Part shown: positions 31,468 to 37,992 of the stretch, in pieces
How the letters are laid out: each line of letters starts with the position of its first letter
Position numbering within the stretch: position 1 is the stretch's first letter
DNA from: Actinoplanes sp. TFC3
Lineage (GTDB): Bacteria > Actinomycetota > Actinomycetes > Mycobacteriales > Micromonosporaceae
Direction: 5' to 3'
DNA length: 37,992 nt
Assembly: GCF_001553785.1 (NCBI RefSeq)
Contig: NZ_LOJP01000001.1
Span: 5,554,742 to 5,592,733 of the forward strand
The notes under the pieces: generated by a model
Databases searched by the model: none
The model's input: only the letters and a program-made list of their open reading frames with translations
What the model was told of the DNA's origin: nothing
Position numbers and translations under genes: made by a program

Positions 31468-33228
31468 TTAGAACGGGATGTCGTCGTCCGGCGAACCGCT
31501 GCGCCCGCCGACGACCGCGAACGGGTCGACGCCCTGCACGATCGAGCGCATCGTGCCCGCCGGCGGTGGGCCGGACTCGGACTTGCGGGTGGCCCAGGCG
31601 GGGAACGGGAACTCCACGCACAGCGGCACCGGGATGTCGGGCTGGTTGACGAACATCGTGCCGGGCCGGGCCAGCAGGGCGCGCTGGCGCATGGCCGGTG
31701 GCAGGAAGCCGTATTCGGGGCGCGAAGCCTCGGCCGGGTCGAGCCGGCCGACCACCCGGATCGCCGAGTTGGTGACGATGCGGCGTTCCACCTCGCTGGC
31801 GGTCTGCTGCGCGCCGATCAGGATGACGCCCAGCGAGCGGCCGCGCTCGGCGATGTCGAGCAGCACCTCCTTGATCGGTGAGGAACCCTCGCGGGGGGCG
31901 TACTTGTTGAGCTCGTCGAGCACCACGAACAGCAGCGGCCGCCCGGTGCCGGACTTCTCCTTGTCGTCAAACTCGGTTTTGAGGGTCACGCCGACCACGA
32001 ACCGCTGCGCGCGGTCGGGCAGGTTGTGCAGGTCTACGACGGTGACCTGGGCGCTCTCGGCGGTCTTGATCTGGTGCGGGCGGCGGGCGGCCAGGTCACC
32101 GCGGATCAGCCGGGACAGGTCGCGCTTGCTGCCGATCAGGCGCCGCGCGAACGCGTTGACCGTGCCCATGTTCACCGCGCTGCCGGCCCAGGTGGAACGG
32201 GTCTCGTCGTCGGTGAGCTGGTCGACGACGTGATCCACCAGGTCGCCGTAAGAGCCCAGCCGCCGCCCGTCGATGCTGATCCCGCCCTCGGCCGGGACCG
32301 CGTGACGCGCCAGGTGGGCGGTGACCGAGTGCACGACCATCGTGTACTGCTGACGTTCGTCGTCCGCGTCGGCGAACACGTACGGCAACAGCCGCTTCTC
32401 GCAGAACTCCTCGAGGGTCCAGTAGAAGCTGTCGACCCCGGTCAGCCGGCTGTTCACGTCGGGGGCACCGGACGAGTCACCGGCCCGTGGCGGCGCGTAG
32501 ACCCGGACGTCGGGAAACGCCGAGGCGGGCAGCCCGAGCAGCTTGTAGCCGGCTACGGTGGCGTCGTCGAGCTTGGTGTTCTCGTGATCGAGGAAGAGCA
32601 GGTCCTCGCCCTTGACGTTGAAGATCAGCGCCCGCGCGTTGGTGCCGTCGGCGCCCAGCGCTCCGGAACGGAACACCGAGTAGAGCAGGAACGTGGCGAA
32701 GCTCGTCTTGGTGGCCACGCCGGAGATGCCGGAGATCGACACGTGCGCGCCGCGGGTGCCGTCGAGAAAGTCGGCATTGAGGAACACCGGCACGCCGTCG
32801 CGCCCGGTGCCCATCGGCACCCGGCGTTCCATCCGGTCGAAGTGCAGCGCGGCGTCGCGGGCGGCACCGGAGGCGCGGTGCACCACGGCACCGGGGGCGG
32901 GCGGCACGTAGAGCTCGGGGTCGACCCGGGTGGTGGTGATCTCGGCGGCCTCCTGCACCAGCGCCGGCAGGGTGCCCTCGGCGATGGCCAACACGTCGGA
33001 GTCGAACTGGGCGCCCTCGTGCCGGGCCCGGACCTGAGTGACCACGCCGGCGATCGTCACGGGCTCGCGGTCGGGCAGGTCGCGGCTGGTCACCACCACG
33101 TCGTCGAGCTGCAGATAGCTGCCCGGGGTCACCGCCGTCCAGAACTGTAGCGGGGTGGCGTCGGCGGTGCCGAGCACCCGGCCGACCGGGTCGTTGGCGA
33201 GCTCTGCTTCATCGGGCACGCCGATCAT
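31468..33228 (-). CDS. herA: HerA-type hexameric ATPase/translocase with atypical P-loop
   Basis: 586 residues. N-terminal beta-rich HAS-barrel-like domain (TPGSYLQLDDVVV, EPVTIAGVVTQVRAR). The FtsK/HerA ATPase core has a P-loop GISGVATKTS (167-176), Walker B RPLLFVVLDELNKYAP, a Gln sensor GVILIGAQQTASEVE and the arginine-finger region NSAIRVVGRLDPAEASR. The P-loop has Thr where Gly precedes the essential Lys (K174). HerA pumps DNA and activates NurA during end resection. ATG 33228 fits the domain start, though the ribosome site is weak. First gene of the operon. Confidence 0.85.
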   Translation of the reverse strand: MIGVPDEAELANDPVGRVLGTADATPLQFWTAVTPGSYLQLDDVVVTSRDLPDREPVTIAGVVTQVRARHEGAQFDSDVLAIAEGTLPALVQEAAEITTTRVDPELYVPPAPGAVVHRASGAARDAALHFDRMERRVPMGTGRDGVPVFLNADFLDGTRGAHVSISGISGVATKTSFATFLLYSVFRSGALGADGTNARALIFNVKGEDLLFLDHENTKLDDATVAGYKLLGLPASAFPDVRVYAPPRAGDSSGAPDVNSRLTGVDSFYWTLEEFCEKRLLPYVFADADDERQQYTMVVHSVTAHLARHAVPAEGGISIDGRRLGSYGDLVDHVVDQLTDDETRSTWAGSAVNMGTVNAFARRLIGSKRDLSRLIRGDLAARRPHQIKTAESAQVTVVDLHNLPDRAQRFVVGVTLKTEFDDKEKSGTGRPLLFVVLDELNKYAPREGSSPIKEVLLDIAERGRSLGVILIGAQQTASEVERRIVTNSAIRVVGRLDPAEASRPEYGFLPPAMRQRALLARPGTMFVNQPDIPVPLCVEFPFPAWATRKSESGPPPAGTMRSIVQGVDPFAVVGGRSGSPDDDIPF

Positions 33229-33279
33229 GTTGCACCAGGGGTCTGACAACTTGACGGACGGCACGTCGGTTGACCCAGA

Positions 33280-33320
33280 TTGTCCACAACTTGTGGGGGT
33301 CATCCACAACGTTGTCCACA
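33280..33320 (+). promoter_or_regulatory. Cluster of three DnaA boxes upstream of herA
   Basis: TTGTCCACA at 33280-33288, TCATCCACA at 33300-33308 and TTGTCCACA at 33312-33320, all in the same orientation. The actinobacterial (Streptomyces) DnaA box is YYRTCCACA with TTGTCCACA preferred. The cluster lies in the only interval that can hold the herA promoter, so DnaA may regulate the repair operon. No dnaA, dnaN or parAB genes are nearby, so this is not expected to be oriC. Confidence 0.7.
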
Positions 33321-33324
33321 GGAT

Positions 33325-34002
33325 CTAGCGCGAGTACCGCAGGAACAGCATGTCGTCCTCGTGCAGGACATGGCGCAGCGACATCTTCTGGGGTTCGGCG
33401 GGCGGCCCGGCGGCGATGCGGCCCGCGTCACCGCCTGCGAGCAGCGGCGACATGGTCAGGCAGAGCTCGTCGACCAGACCCTCGGCCAGAAGGGCGCCGA
33501 ACAGATGCGGGCCGCCTTCGCACAGGATCTGAGTGGCGCCCCGGCGGTGCAGTTCGGCGACGAGACCGGCCAGGTCGTCCATGACGATGATCTCGGCGAC
33601 CTCGGCCAGGCCGGGCGGCGGCGTCGCCCCCGCGCGCGTGAAGATCAGCGGCTTGATCGGGGCGTCGGAGAAGATCAACTGTTCGGGGTCGAGGTCGAGG
33701 CTGCCCGAGACGATCGCCATCAGCGGAAACTCGGGCAGGTCATGGGTCTTGCGCCAGGCGCGGGCGCCGGCATCGAGGCGCAGGGCGTCGTAATGCTCCT
33801 TCCGTACGGTCCCGGCAGCCGCCACCAGTACGTCACAGACCATCCGCAGCGTGTCGAAAATCCGTTTGTCGCCGGGACCGCCGAGCGCGCCGGACGTGCC
33901 GTCGATGGTGACCGCGCCGTCGATGCTGGCGATGAAGTTGACCCGCAGGCACGGCGCCGCGGCGCGCGGGTAGCTATCCGTCAGATCATCGGGGAGGATC
34001 AT
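33325..34002 (-). CDS. RibD-C/dihydrofolate-reductase-fold pyrimidine reductase family protein
   Basis: 225 residues. The RibD C-terminal/DHFR-like fold signature is LRVNFIASIDGAVTIDGTSG, followed by GPGDKRIFDTLRMVCDVLV, GTVRKEHYD, and the NADPH-binding ILCEGGPHLFGALLAEGLVDEL. Such proteins reduce a pyrimidine or pterin-like substrate; the riboflavin role is uncertain because no deaminase domain or other rib genes are present. ATG 34002 overlaps the stop of the small upstream gene (ATGA) and fits the family start. An in-frame GTG at 34065 would overlap the small gene by 67 bp. Confidence 0.85.
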   Translation of the reverse strand: MILPDDLTDSYPRAAAPCLRVNFIASIDGAVTIDGTSGALGGPGDKRIFDTLRMVCDVLVAAAGTVRKEHYDALRLDAGARAWRKTHDLPEFPLMAIVSGSLDLDPEQLIFSDAPIKPLIFTRAGATPPPGLAEVAEIIVMDDLAGLVAELHRRGATQILCEGGPHLFGALLAEGLVDELCLTMSPLLAGGDAGRIAAGPPAEPQKMSLRHVLHEDDMLFLRYSR

Positions 34003-34118
34003 GGCGACGCGGGCCCGGTGACGGGCGGCGTCGGCTGCACCGGTCGATGCTGGCAGTCGCACCACGAACCGCCCCGGCAGTCCTCGTGCCGGCGCTCCTT
34101 GCAGGCCCGACAGATCAT
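33999..34118 (-). CDS. 39-residue Cys-rich small protein, putative zinc binder
   Basis: Starts MICRACKERRHEDCRGG and continues SWCDCQHRP, then a Pro/Thr tail. It has six Cys and two His in the first 24 residues in CxxC...HxxC...CxC-x-H spacing, consistent with one or two zinc sites. Its stop overlaps the reductase ATG (ATGA), the arrangement of a translationally coupled gene pair, and argues that it is real. It is divergent from the LacI gene with ~60 bp between starts. Function unknown; possibly a partner or metal-dependent regulator of the reductase. Confidence 0.6.
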   Translation of the reverse strand: MICRACKERRHEDCRGGSWCDCQHRPVQPTPPVTGPASP

Positions 34119-34179
34119 GGTGTCAGCCTAGGCCACGCCAGGGCAGACACCATTCATAGTGCTGGAGAATAATGCGCGC

Positions 34180-35196
34180 ATGACCAGGCAGCCCCTGCGT
34201 TCCCCGGGACGTCCGACGCTCGATGCCGTCGCGGCGCGCGCCGGAGTCGGCCGGGGCACCGCGTCCCGCGTTCTCAACGGCTCCTCGCAGGTGAGCCCGC
34301 AAGCCAAGGCGGCCGTCGAGGCAGCGATCGTCGAGCTGGGCTACGTGCCCAACCGTGCCGCCCGCCAACTGGTCACCCAGCGCACCGACTCGGTCGCCCT
34401 CGTGGTGTCGGAGTCGCAGGAGCGCCTGTTCGGCGAGCCGTTCTTCGCCGGGGTGCTGCGCGGCATCAATGCCGCCCTGCTGGAGACCCCGTTGCAGTTG
34501 TGGCTGGCCATGGCTGCCTCGCCCGAACAGCGCGAGCGCGTGGTCGGGCACCTGACCGGCCACCATGTCGACGGCGTGCTGCTGTTGTCGCTGCACGACG
34601 ACGACCCGCTGCCGGCGATACTGCGTGAGCGCGGGATGCCGTTCGTGCTGGGTGGCCGGCCCCTGGAGCCGGAGCCCGACGACTTCTTCGTCGATGTCGA
34701 CAACGTTGCCGGGGCCCGGATGGCTGTCGAGTTCCTGCAGCAGAGTGGGGCGCGCCGGGTGGCCACCGTGGCCGGGCCGCAGGACATGGTGGCCGGGATC
34801 GACCGGCTGGCCGGCTACTGCCAGGCGGTGCAGGGCGCGGAGCTGATCGAATACGGCGACTTCAGCGAGGACGGCGGGGCCGGCGCGATGAAGGCCCTGC
34901 TTGCCCGCGACCCGGAGCTGGACGCCGTGTTCGTCGCCTCCGACCTGATGGCCAGCGGCGCCCTGCGCGCGTTGCGCGAGGCCGGTCGGCAGGTGCCGGA
35001 AGACGTGGCGGTGATCGGCTTCGAGGACGCGCCGGTGGCCCGGCAGACCCAGCCGCCGCTGACCACGGTCCACCAGCCGGTCGAGGACATGGGCAGGCGC
35101 ATGGCCGAACTGCTGGTGAGCCGCATCCGCCGCGAACCCGCCGACAATTCACATGTTCTGCTCGACACCCACCTAGTCCGTCGCGGAACCGCCTGA
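34180..35196 (+). CDS. LacI-family transcriptional regulator
   Basis: 338 residues. The N-terminal HTH and hinge read PTLDAVAARAGVGRGTASRV, LNGSSQVSPQAKAAVEAAI and YVPNRAARQLVTQRT. A periplasmic-binding-protein-like ligand domain follows, including FVLGGRPLEPEPDD, VATVAGPQDMVAGIDRLAGY, AVFVASDLMASGALRALREA and PLTTVHQPVEDMGRRMAELL. It should repress a sugar-utilisation gene set, but no sugar operon is adjacent, so the target is elsewhere or is itself. ATG 34180 has GGAG upstream at long spacing; GTG 34159 is an alternative. A CATAGT hexamer at 34155 may be its -10. Confidence 0.92.
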   Translation: MTRQPLRSPGRPTLDAVAARAGVGRGTASRVLNGSSQVSPQAKAAVEAAIVELGYVPNRAARQLVTQRTDSVALVVSESQERLFGEPFFAGVLRGINAALLETPLQLWLAMAASPEQRERVVGHLTGHHVDGVLLLSLHDDDPLPAILRERGMPFVLGGRPLEPEPDDFFVDVDNVAGARMAVEFLQQSGARRVATVAGPQDMVAGIDRLAGYCQAVQGAELIEYGDFSEDGGAGAMKALLARDPELDAVFVASDLMASGALRALREAGRQVPEDVAVIGFEDAPVARQTQPPLTTVHQPVEDMGRRMAELLVSRIRREPADNSHVLLDTHLVRRGTA

Positions 35197-35221
35197 CCCG
35201 TCATAGTCTGGGCGTGATTCA

Positions 35222-35237
35222 GCGCATATCTATGCGC
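35222..35237. promoter_or_regulatory. 16-bp palindrome in the LacI-ACT intergenic region
   Basis: GCGCATA-TC-TATGCGC has perfect 7-bp arms. It lies 26 bp past the lacI-type gene and 89 bp before the ACT-domain gene. Operator or small hairpin; no binder can be assigned. Confidence 0.35.
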
Positions 35238-35325
35238 CTTGACGGCCGGGACATGGCGGCGCAACGGCCGCGAAACTCCACTCGGGCAGGCTCGTGCCGT
35301 CACGCCGCCCGATGAGGGGAGTTGC

Positions 35326-36084
35326 ATGTTGCTGCGGGTACGAGTCACTCTGCCGGATCGTCCGGGCGCCCTCGGCCAGGTCGCCCGCACGCTGGGCGTG
35401 GCCGGAGCCGACATCGTCCAGGTGGTGGTGCTGGAGCGCCTCGGCGGCCGGGCCGTCGACGACTTCACCGTCGTATGGCCGGGTGCGGCCCGGGTGGACC
35501 GCCTGCTCGCCGGGCTCGCCGCCATCCCCGGCGTCCAGGTCGACGGCATCTGGAAGGCCATCGGTGCCCCGGTCTCCGGCGGTCACGACGCCGAACTGCT
35601 CGCTCAGGTAGCCGCGAACCCCACCGACGGGCTGGCCACGCTGGTCGACGCGGTGCCAGGCCTGCTGGCCGCCGACTGGGCCGCAGCCGCAGTGGTCCCG
35701 GCCGACTGGGCCGCCCGCTCGGCCGCCCCGCGCCTGGCCGCCGACGAGCCGTCGCTGCACCTGCCCACCGGCAGCGAACCCACGGTGGCATACGCGAGCT
35801 GGCGCGCCCCCGCACCGCTGCACCTGCCCGAGGTCACCCCGCTGCGCGAGCGCCCGCTGGTCGGCCCGGACGACACCAAGTACGCCGTGGCCCCCTTCGG
35901 CCGCGCCGGCCTGGTGCTCGTGGTGGCTCGCTCGGACGCCGACGACCTGCGCGCCGCCGCGTTCCACATCACCGAGGTCGACCGGGTGGCGCAGCTCGTC
36001 CGGGCCGCCGCGGTGATCCTGGGCGACCGCCTGGACCGTGCCGGTGTGCCGCCGGTCGCATCGGCTGTGACTGACCCCTCATAA
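35326..36084 (+). CDS. ACT-domain protein, unknown function
   Basis: 252 residues from ATG 35326 after GAGGGGAG. An N-terminal ACT domain (residues 1-~75: MLLRVRVTLPDRPGALGQVA, ADIVQVVVLERLGGRAVDDF) would bind an amino acid at a dimer interface. The remaining ~170 residues include PLVGPDDTKYAVAPFGRAGL and a C-terminal helix; they resemble a GAF-like or sensory fold but no catalytic motif is seen. It is followed 76 bp later by a second ACT protein fused to an acetyltransferase, with a similar N-terminus, so the pair may be paralogous sensors. Confidence 0.78.
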   Translation: MLLRVRVTLPDRPGALGQVARTLGVAGADIVQVVVLERLGGRAVDDFTVVWPGAARVDRLLAGLAAIPGVQVDGIWKAIGAPVSGGHDAELLAQVAANPTDGLATLVDAVPGLLAADWAAAAVVPADWAARSAAPRLAADEPSLHLPTGSEPTVAYASWRAPAPLHLPEVTPLRERPLVGPDDTKYAVAPFGRAGLVLVVARSDADDLRAAAFHITEVDRVAQLVRAAAVILGDRLDRAGVPPVASAVTDPS

Positions 36085-36160
36085 GGGCTGTTGCGTTGGC
36101 AATGCGCAGGTAACACCCGCGAGAGACGCTTGAGGCCGGAGCACGAGCGGGAGGGTGAGC

Positions 36161-37222
36161 ATGGCGTTGTGGCGGATCAGGGCGACGGTTGACGACCGCC
36201 CCGGCTACCTGTCCGTGCTCACGGCCAGCCTCGCGCTGCGCTCGGTGAACATCCTGGCCGTCCAGGTCCATACGACCGAGGACGGCGCGGTTGACGACTT
36301 CCTGGTCGACGCCCCCGACACCATGTCGGAGCCGGAGCTGCACGCCGCCATCATCCGGGGCCGTGGCCGCGACGCGTTCGTCACCCGGGCCGAGGCGCAG
36401 GGCCTGGCCGACCAGCCGACCCGCGCGCTGGCCCTGGCCGGTCGGCTGGTGCACGACCCCGACGGGTTGGGCGAGGCCCTGCTGGCTTTGCTGGACGCGG
36501 CCGAGGTGCGCTGGCGCCCGGCCGGGACGGTGGTTCTGCACGGCTTCGACGAGCAGCACATGACGCTGATCGACCCGGCCGGCGGCACCTACGAGGTGGT
36601 CCGGCCGGCCCCCGCCTTCACCCCGGCGGAGTATGCGCGGGCGCAGGCGCTGGTCGAGGTGAGCAGCGCGCTCGTGCGCCGCACCGCCGAACAGACCACC
36701 CTGCTGCTGGCCGACGGCGCCGAACTGCTGGTGCGTGAGGCAACAGCCGAAGACCTCGACGCGGTACGGACACTGCACGCAACCTGCTCCCCCGAATCCC
36801 GCCGCCGTCGCTATTTGACGGCCGAGCCCACCGAGACCCGCCTGCACAGGTTGATCGAGCCGTCAGCGGGACTGACCCTGCTAGCGCTGCACTTGGACCC
36901 GGCCAGCGGCGAGGAGCGCGTGGTCGCCATGGCCAACCTGCTCACCGAGGGCGACCTGGCCGAGGTGGCGGTGCTGGTAGCCGACCCCTGGCAACGCCGC
37001 GGCATCGGCACGGCCCTGCTCCGCCGTGCGGTAGCCGCCGCCGAACGAGCCGAGGTCGAAGCGGTAGTCGCACACATCGGCGCGGACAACGTGGCGGCGC
37101 TGCGCACGTTGCGGCGCTTCGGGGCCGAGCCGGGCGAGCGAGACGGCGGGCTGACGACGGTCACGCTGCACTTGCCGGGCCGCCGCCCCGCGGCCAAGGA
37201 GGCTCCGGCCACCTTCGGGTGA
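36161..37222 (+). CDS. ACT-GNAT fusion protein acetyltransferase (AAPatA-like)
   Basis: 353 residues. ATG 36161 has GGGAGG at 6-nt spacing. An N-terminal ACT domain (RIRATVDDRPGYLSVLTASL, VDDFLVDAP) is followed by a linker/second domain to ~185. The C-terminal GNAT domain (from ~190, LLVREATAEDLDAVRTL) has the acetyl-CoA site VADPWQRRGIGTALLRRAV (QRRGIG at ~277). Protein-lysine acetyltransferases of this layout (AAPatA, e.g. from Micromonospora aurantiaca) are switched by free amino acids and acetylate acetyl-CoA synthetase. The same role is likely here. Confidence 0.88.
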   Translation: MALWRIRATVDDRPGYLSVLTASLALRSVNILAVQVHTTEDGAVDDFLVDAPDTMSEPELHAAIIRGRGRDAFVTRAEAQGLADQPTRALALAGRLVHDPDGLGEALLALLDAAEVRWRPAGTVVLHGFDEQHMTLIDPAGGTYEVVRPAPAFTPAEYARAQALVEVSSALVRRTAEQTTLLLADGAELLVREATAEDLDAVRTLHATCSPESRRRRYLTAEPTETRLHRLIEPSAGLTLLALHLDPASGEERVVAMANLLTEGDLAEVAVLVADPWQRRGIGTALLRRAVAAAERAEVEAVVAHIGADNVAALRTLRRFGAEPGERDGGLTTVTLHLPGRRPAAKEAPATFG

Positions 37223-37232
37223 CGGGTGAGAG

Positions 37233-37268
37233 CGGCGACGGTGGACCTTGCAGGGTCCACCGTCGCCG
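37233..37268. terminator. Bidirectional 15-bp perfect stem-loop
   Basis: CGGCGACGGTGGACC (37233-37247) and its exact complement (37254-37268) with a 6-nt loop, placed between two convergent genes (stops at 37222 and 37276). No T-tract. Confidence 0.75.
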
Positions 37269-37275
37269 ATGGGTT

Positions 37276-37839
37276 CTATCCGGGGTCGGCGGCGCTTCCG
37301 GGGGCTTTGAGGTCGTCGGCGAGCAGGTCCATCAGGAGGCCGTCGTGCCAGCGGCCGTCGGCGCCGCGCTCGTACTGCCGCATGATTCCCACCGCTCGGA
37401 AGCCGGCCTTCTCGTAGCACCGGATGGCCGCCCGATTGTCCGCCGCCGGATCAATCACGATCCGGTGAAAACCCTCGACCTCGACCAGGTACGCCACCAG
37501 CGCGCGAACCGCATCCGTCCCGAGCCCCCTGCCGTGCGCAGCCGGGTCGACGAAGATGTCGATGCTCGCGTGCCGATACTCAGGGTCGTCCTCAGCAGCC
37601 CACTGAATCCCACCGACGATGCGCTGGCCCTGCCGGATGGTCAGAAACCGCAGCCCGTTGTCCGCAATTGCCTCCCGAACCTCAGCCGCGAGATCAGTTC
37701 CACCCCGCCACCGGGCCCGCACCTGCGGAGTAGCACGAATCCTCGCCAACGCCGCAACGTCCGCATCCACTGCTGCACGCAGCGTGACCACGGCCCCAGC
37801 CAGCTCCCTGGCCGGCTTGTTGTTCGGTGCGGTGGTCAC
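37276..37839 (-). CDS. GNAT acetyltransferase, AAC(6')-like
   Basis: 187 residues from GTG 37839. The GNAT fold starts VVTLRAAVDADVAALARIRA; motif A is IDIFVDPAAHGRGLGTDAVR (HGRGLG binds acetyl-CoA) and the end is ADNRAAIRCYEKAGFRAVGI. The order resembles aminoglycoside 6'-N-acetyltransferases and RimJ/RimL proteins. Resistance to aminoglycosides is possible but cannot be claimed from sequence alone. No good ribosome site is present. It is divergent from a possible gene at the window edge with a palindrome between them. Confidence 0.85.
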   Translation of the reverse strand: MTTAPNNKPARELAGAVVTLRAAVDADVAALARIRATPQVRARWRGGTDLAAEVREAIADNGLRFLTIRQGQRIVGGIQWAAEDDPEYRHASIDIFVDPAAHGRGLGTDAVRALVAYLVEVEGFHRIVIDPAADNRAAIRCYEKAGFRAVGIMRQYERGADGRWHDGLLMDLLADDLKAPGSAADPG

Positions 37840-37883
37840 CGGGACGGCTCACCGTGTGAAACAGCGCCTGGCATGCCCGTACT

Positions 37884-37904
37884 CTACTAAATGGCAAGTG
37901 GTAG
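37884..37904. promoter_or_regulatory. Imperfect palindrome in the divergent promoter region
   Basis: 21-bp site starting CTACTAAATGG and ending AGTGGTAG, with 7 of 10 pairs matching around the centre. It lies in the AT-richest part of a divergent intergenic region, as expected for a TetR/MarR-type operator controlling both genes. Confidence 0.35.
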
Positions 37905-37929
37905 TTTGCCCCGCGAAACGGTCGGAGTC

Positions 37930-37992
37930 ATGGAATGCGAGGTTGCGGTGACCGCCAGGCCCCAAGCGCGGGAACCCCGCACCACCCCCACC
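37930..37992 (+). CDS. Possible 5' end of a divergent gene (cut by window)
   Basis: ATG 37930, preceded by GGAG, or in-frame GTG 37948 opens a frame to the window end (TARPQAREPRTTPT after the GTG). Codon use is GC3-rich. The short basic, Pro/Thr-rich N-terminus would fit a small transcriptional regulator, but 15-21 residues do not allow identification. Confidence 0.35.
   Translation, partial: MECEVAVTARPQAREPRTTPT

Noticed and set aside
33280..33320. DnaA-box cluster as a chromosomal origin
   Set aside because: Only three boxes, no AT-rich unwinding region, and no dnaA, dnaN, gyrB or parAB genes around.
1..37992. tRNA or rRNA genes
   Set aside because: No cloverleaf-type sequence or rRNA-like block was noticed in either strand; a covariance-model scan would be decisive.

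Overview
The window is GC-rich with strongly GC-biased third codon positions. It carries an Lsr2 gene, remnants of a DUF5753/DUF397 pair, two sigma/zinc-finger anti-sigma modules and an ACT–GNAT acetyltransferase. This points to a filamentous actinomycete, most likely Micromonosporaceae (Actinoplanes/Micromonospora-like); the family is an inference from gene content.

Layout. 1-2604: 3' part of a secreted trypsin-like protease, a frameshifted small ORF, a nucleoside-sugar-epimerase-like protein and Lsr2. 2743-4377: a cholesterol-oxidase-like GMC oxidoreductase. 4482-8591 (minus strand): a 5-oxoproline operon, NRAMP-like transporter - pxpA - pxpB - pxpC - gntR, whose promoter spacer is filled by a FadR-type operator with a second copy 22 bp upstream. 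8698-12481: a methyltransferase and, divergently, a membrane-anchored PAS-GGDEF-EAL protein. 12441-15526: a decayed accessory patch with a frameshifted HTH gene, a DUF5753 gene lacking its HTH part, an intact DUF397 gene, a broken DUF397 copy, a complete IS481-family element (14001-15131) with 6-bp target duplication GCTAGG, and remnants of another gene.

15527-19621 (plus strand): an operon of sigma factor, zinc-finger membrane protein, ABC ATPase, ABC membrane subunit and a further membrane protein. 19643-21327: ROK-family sugar kinase and an AlkA-like DNA glycosylase with an apparently leaderless start. 21675-26307 (minus strand): an ECF sigma factor, its anti-sigma factor, a lipoprotein, a DUF4142 protein and a Gly/Gln/Asn-rich exported protein. 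The sigma and lipoprotein genes share a promoter of the form -35 (GATCC/CAACC), 17 bp, -10 CGTACTA, suggesting an autoregulated cell-surface regulon.

26853-33228 (minus strand): the most striking locus, herA - sbcD(mre11) - sbcC(rad50) - nurA, in the gene order of the archaeal DNA-end-resection operon. Three actinobacterial DnaA boxes lie just upstream of herA, and HerA has an unusual P-loop. Next to it are a RibD-like reductase and a 39-residue Cys-rich protein that overlaps it by ATGA. 34180-37839: LacI regulator, an ACT-domain protein, an ACT-GNAT acetyltransferase, an AAC(6')-like GNAT and the possible start of a divergent gene at the right edge.
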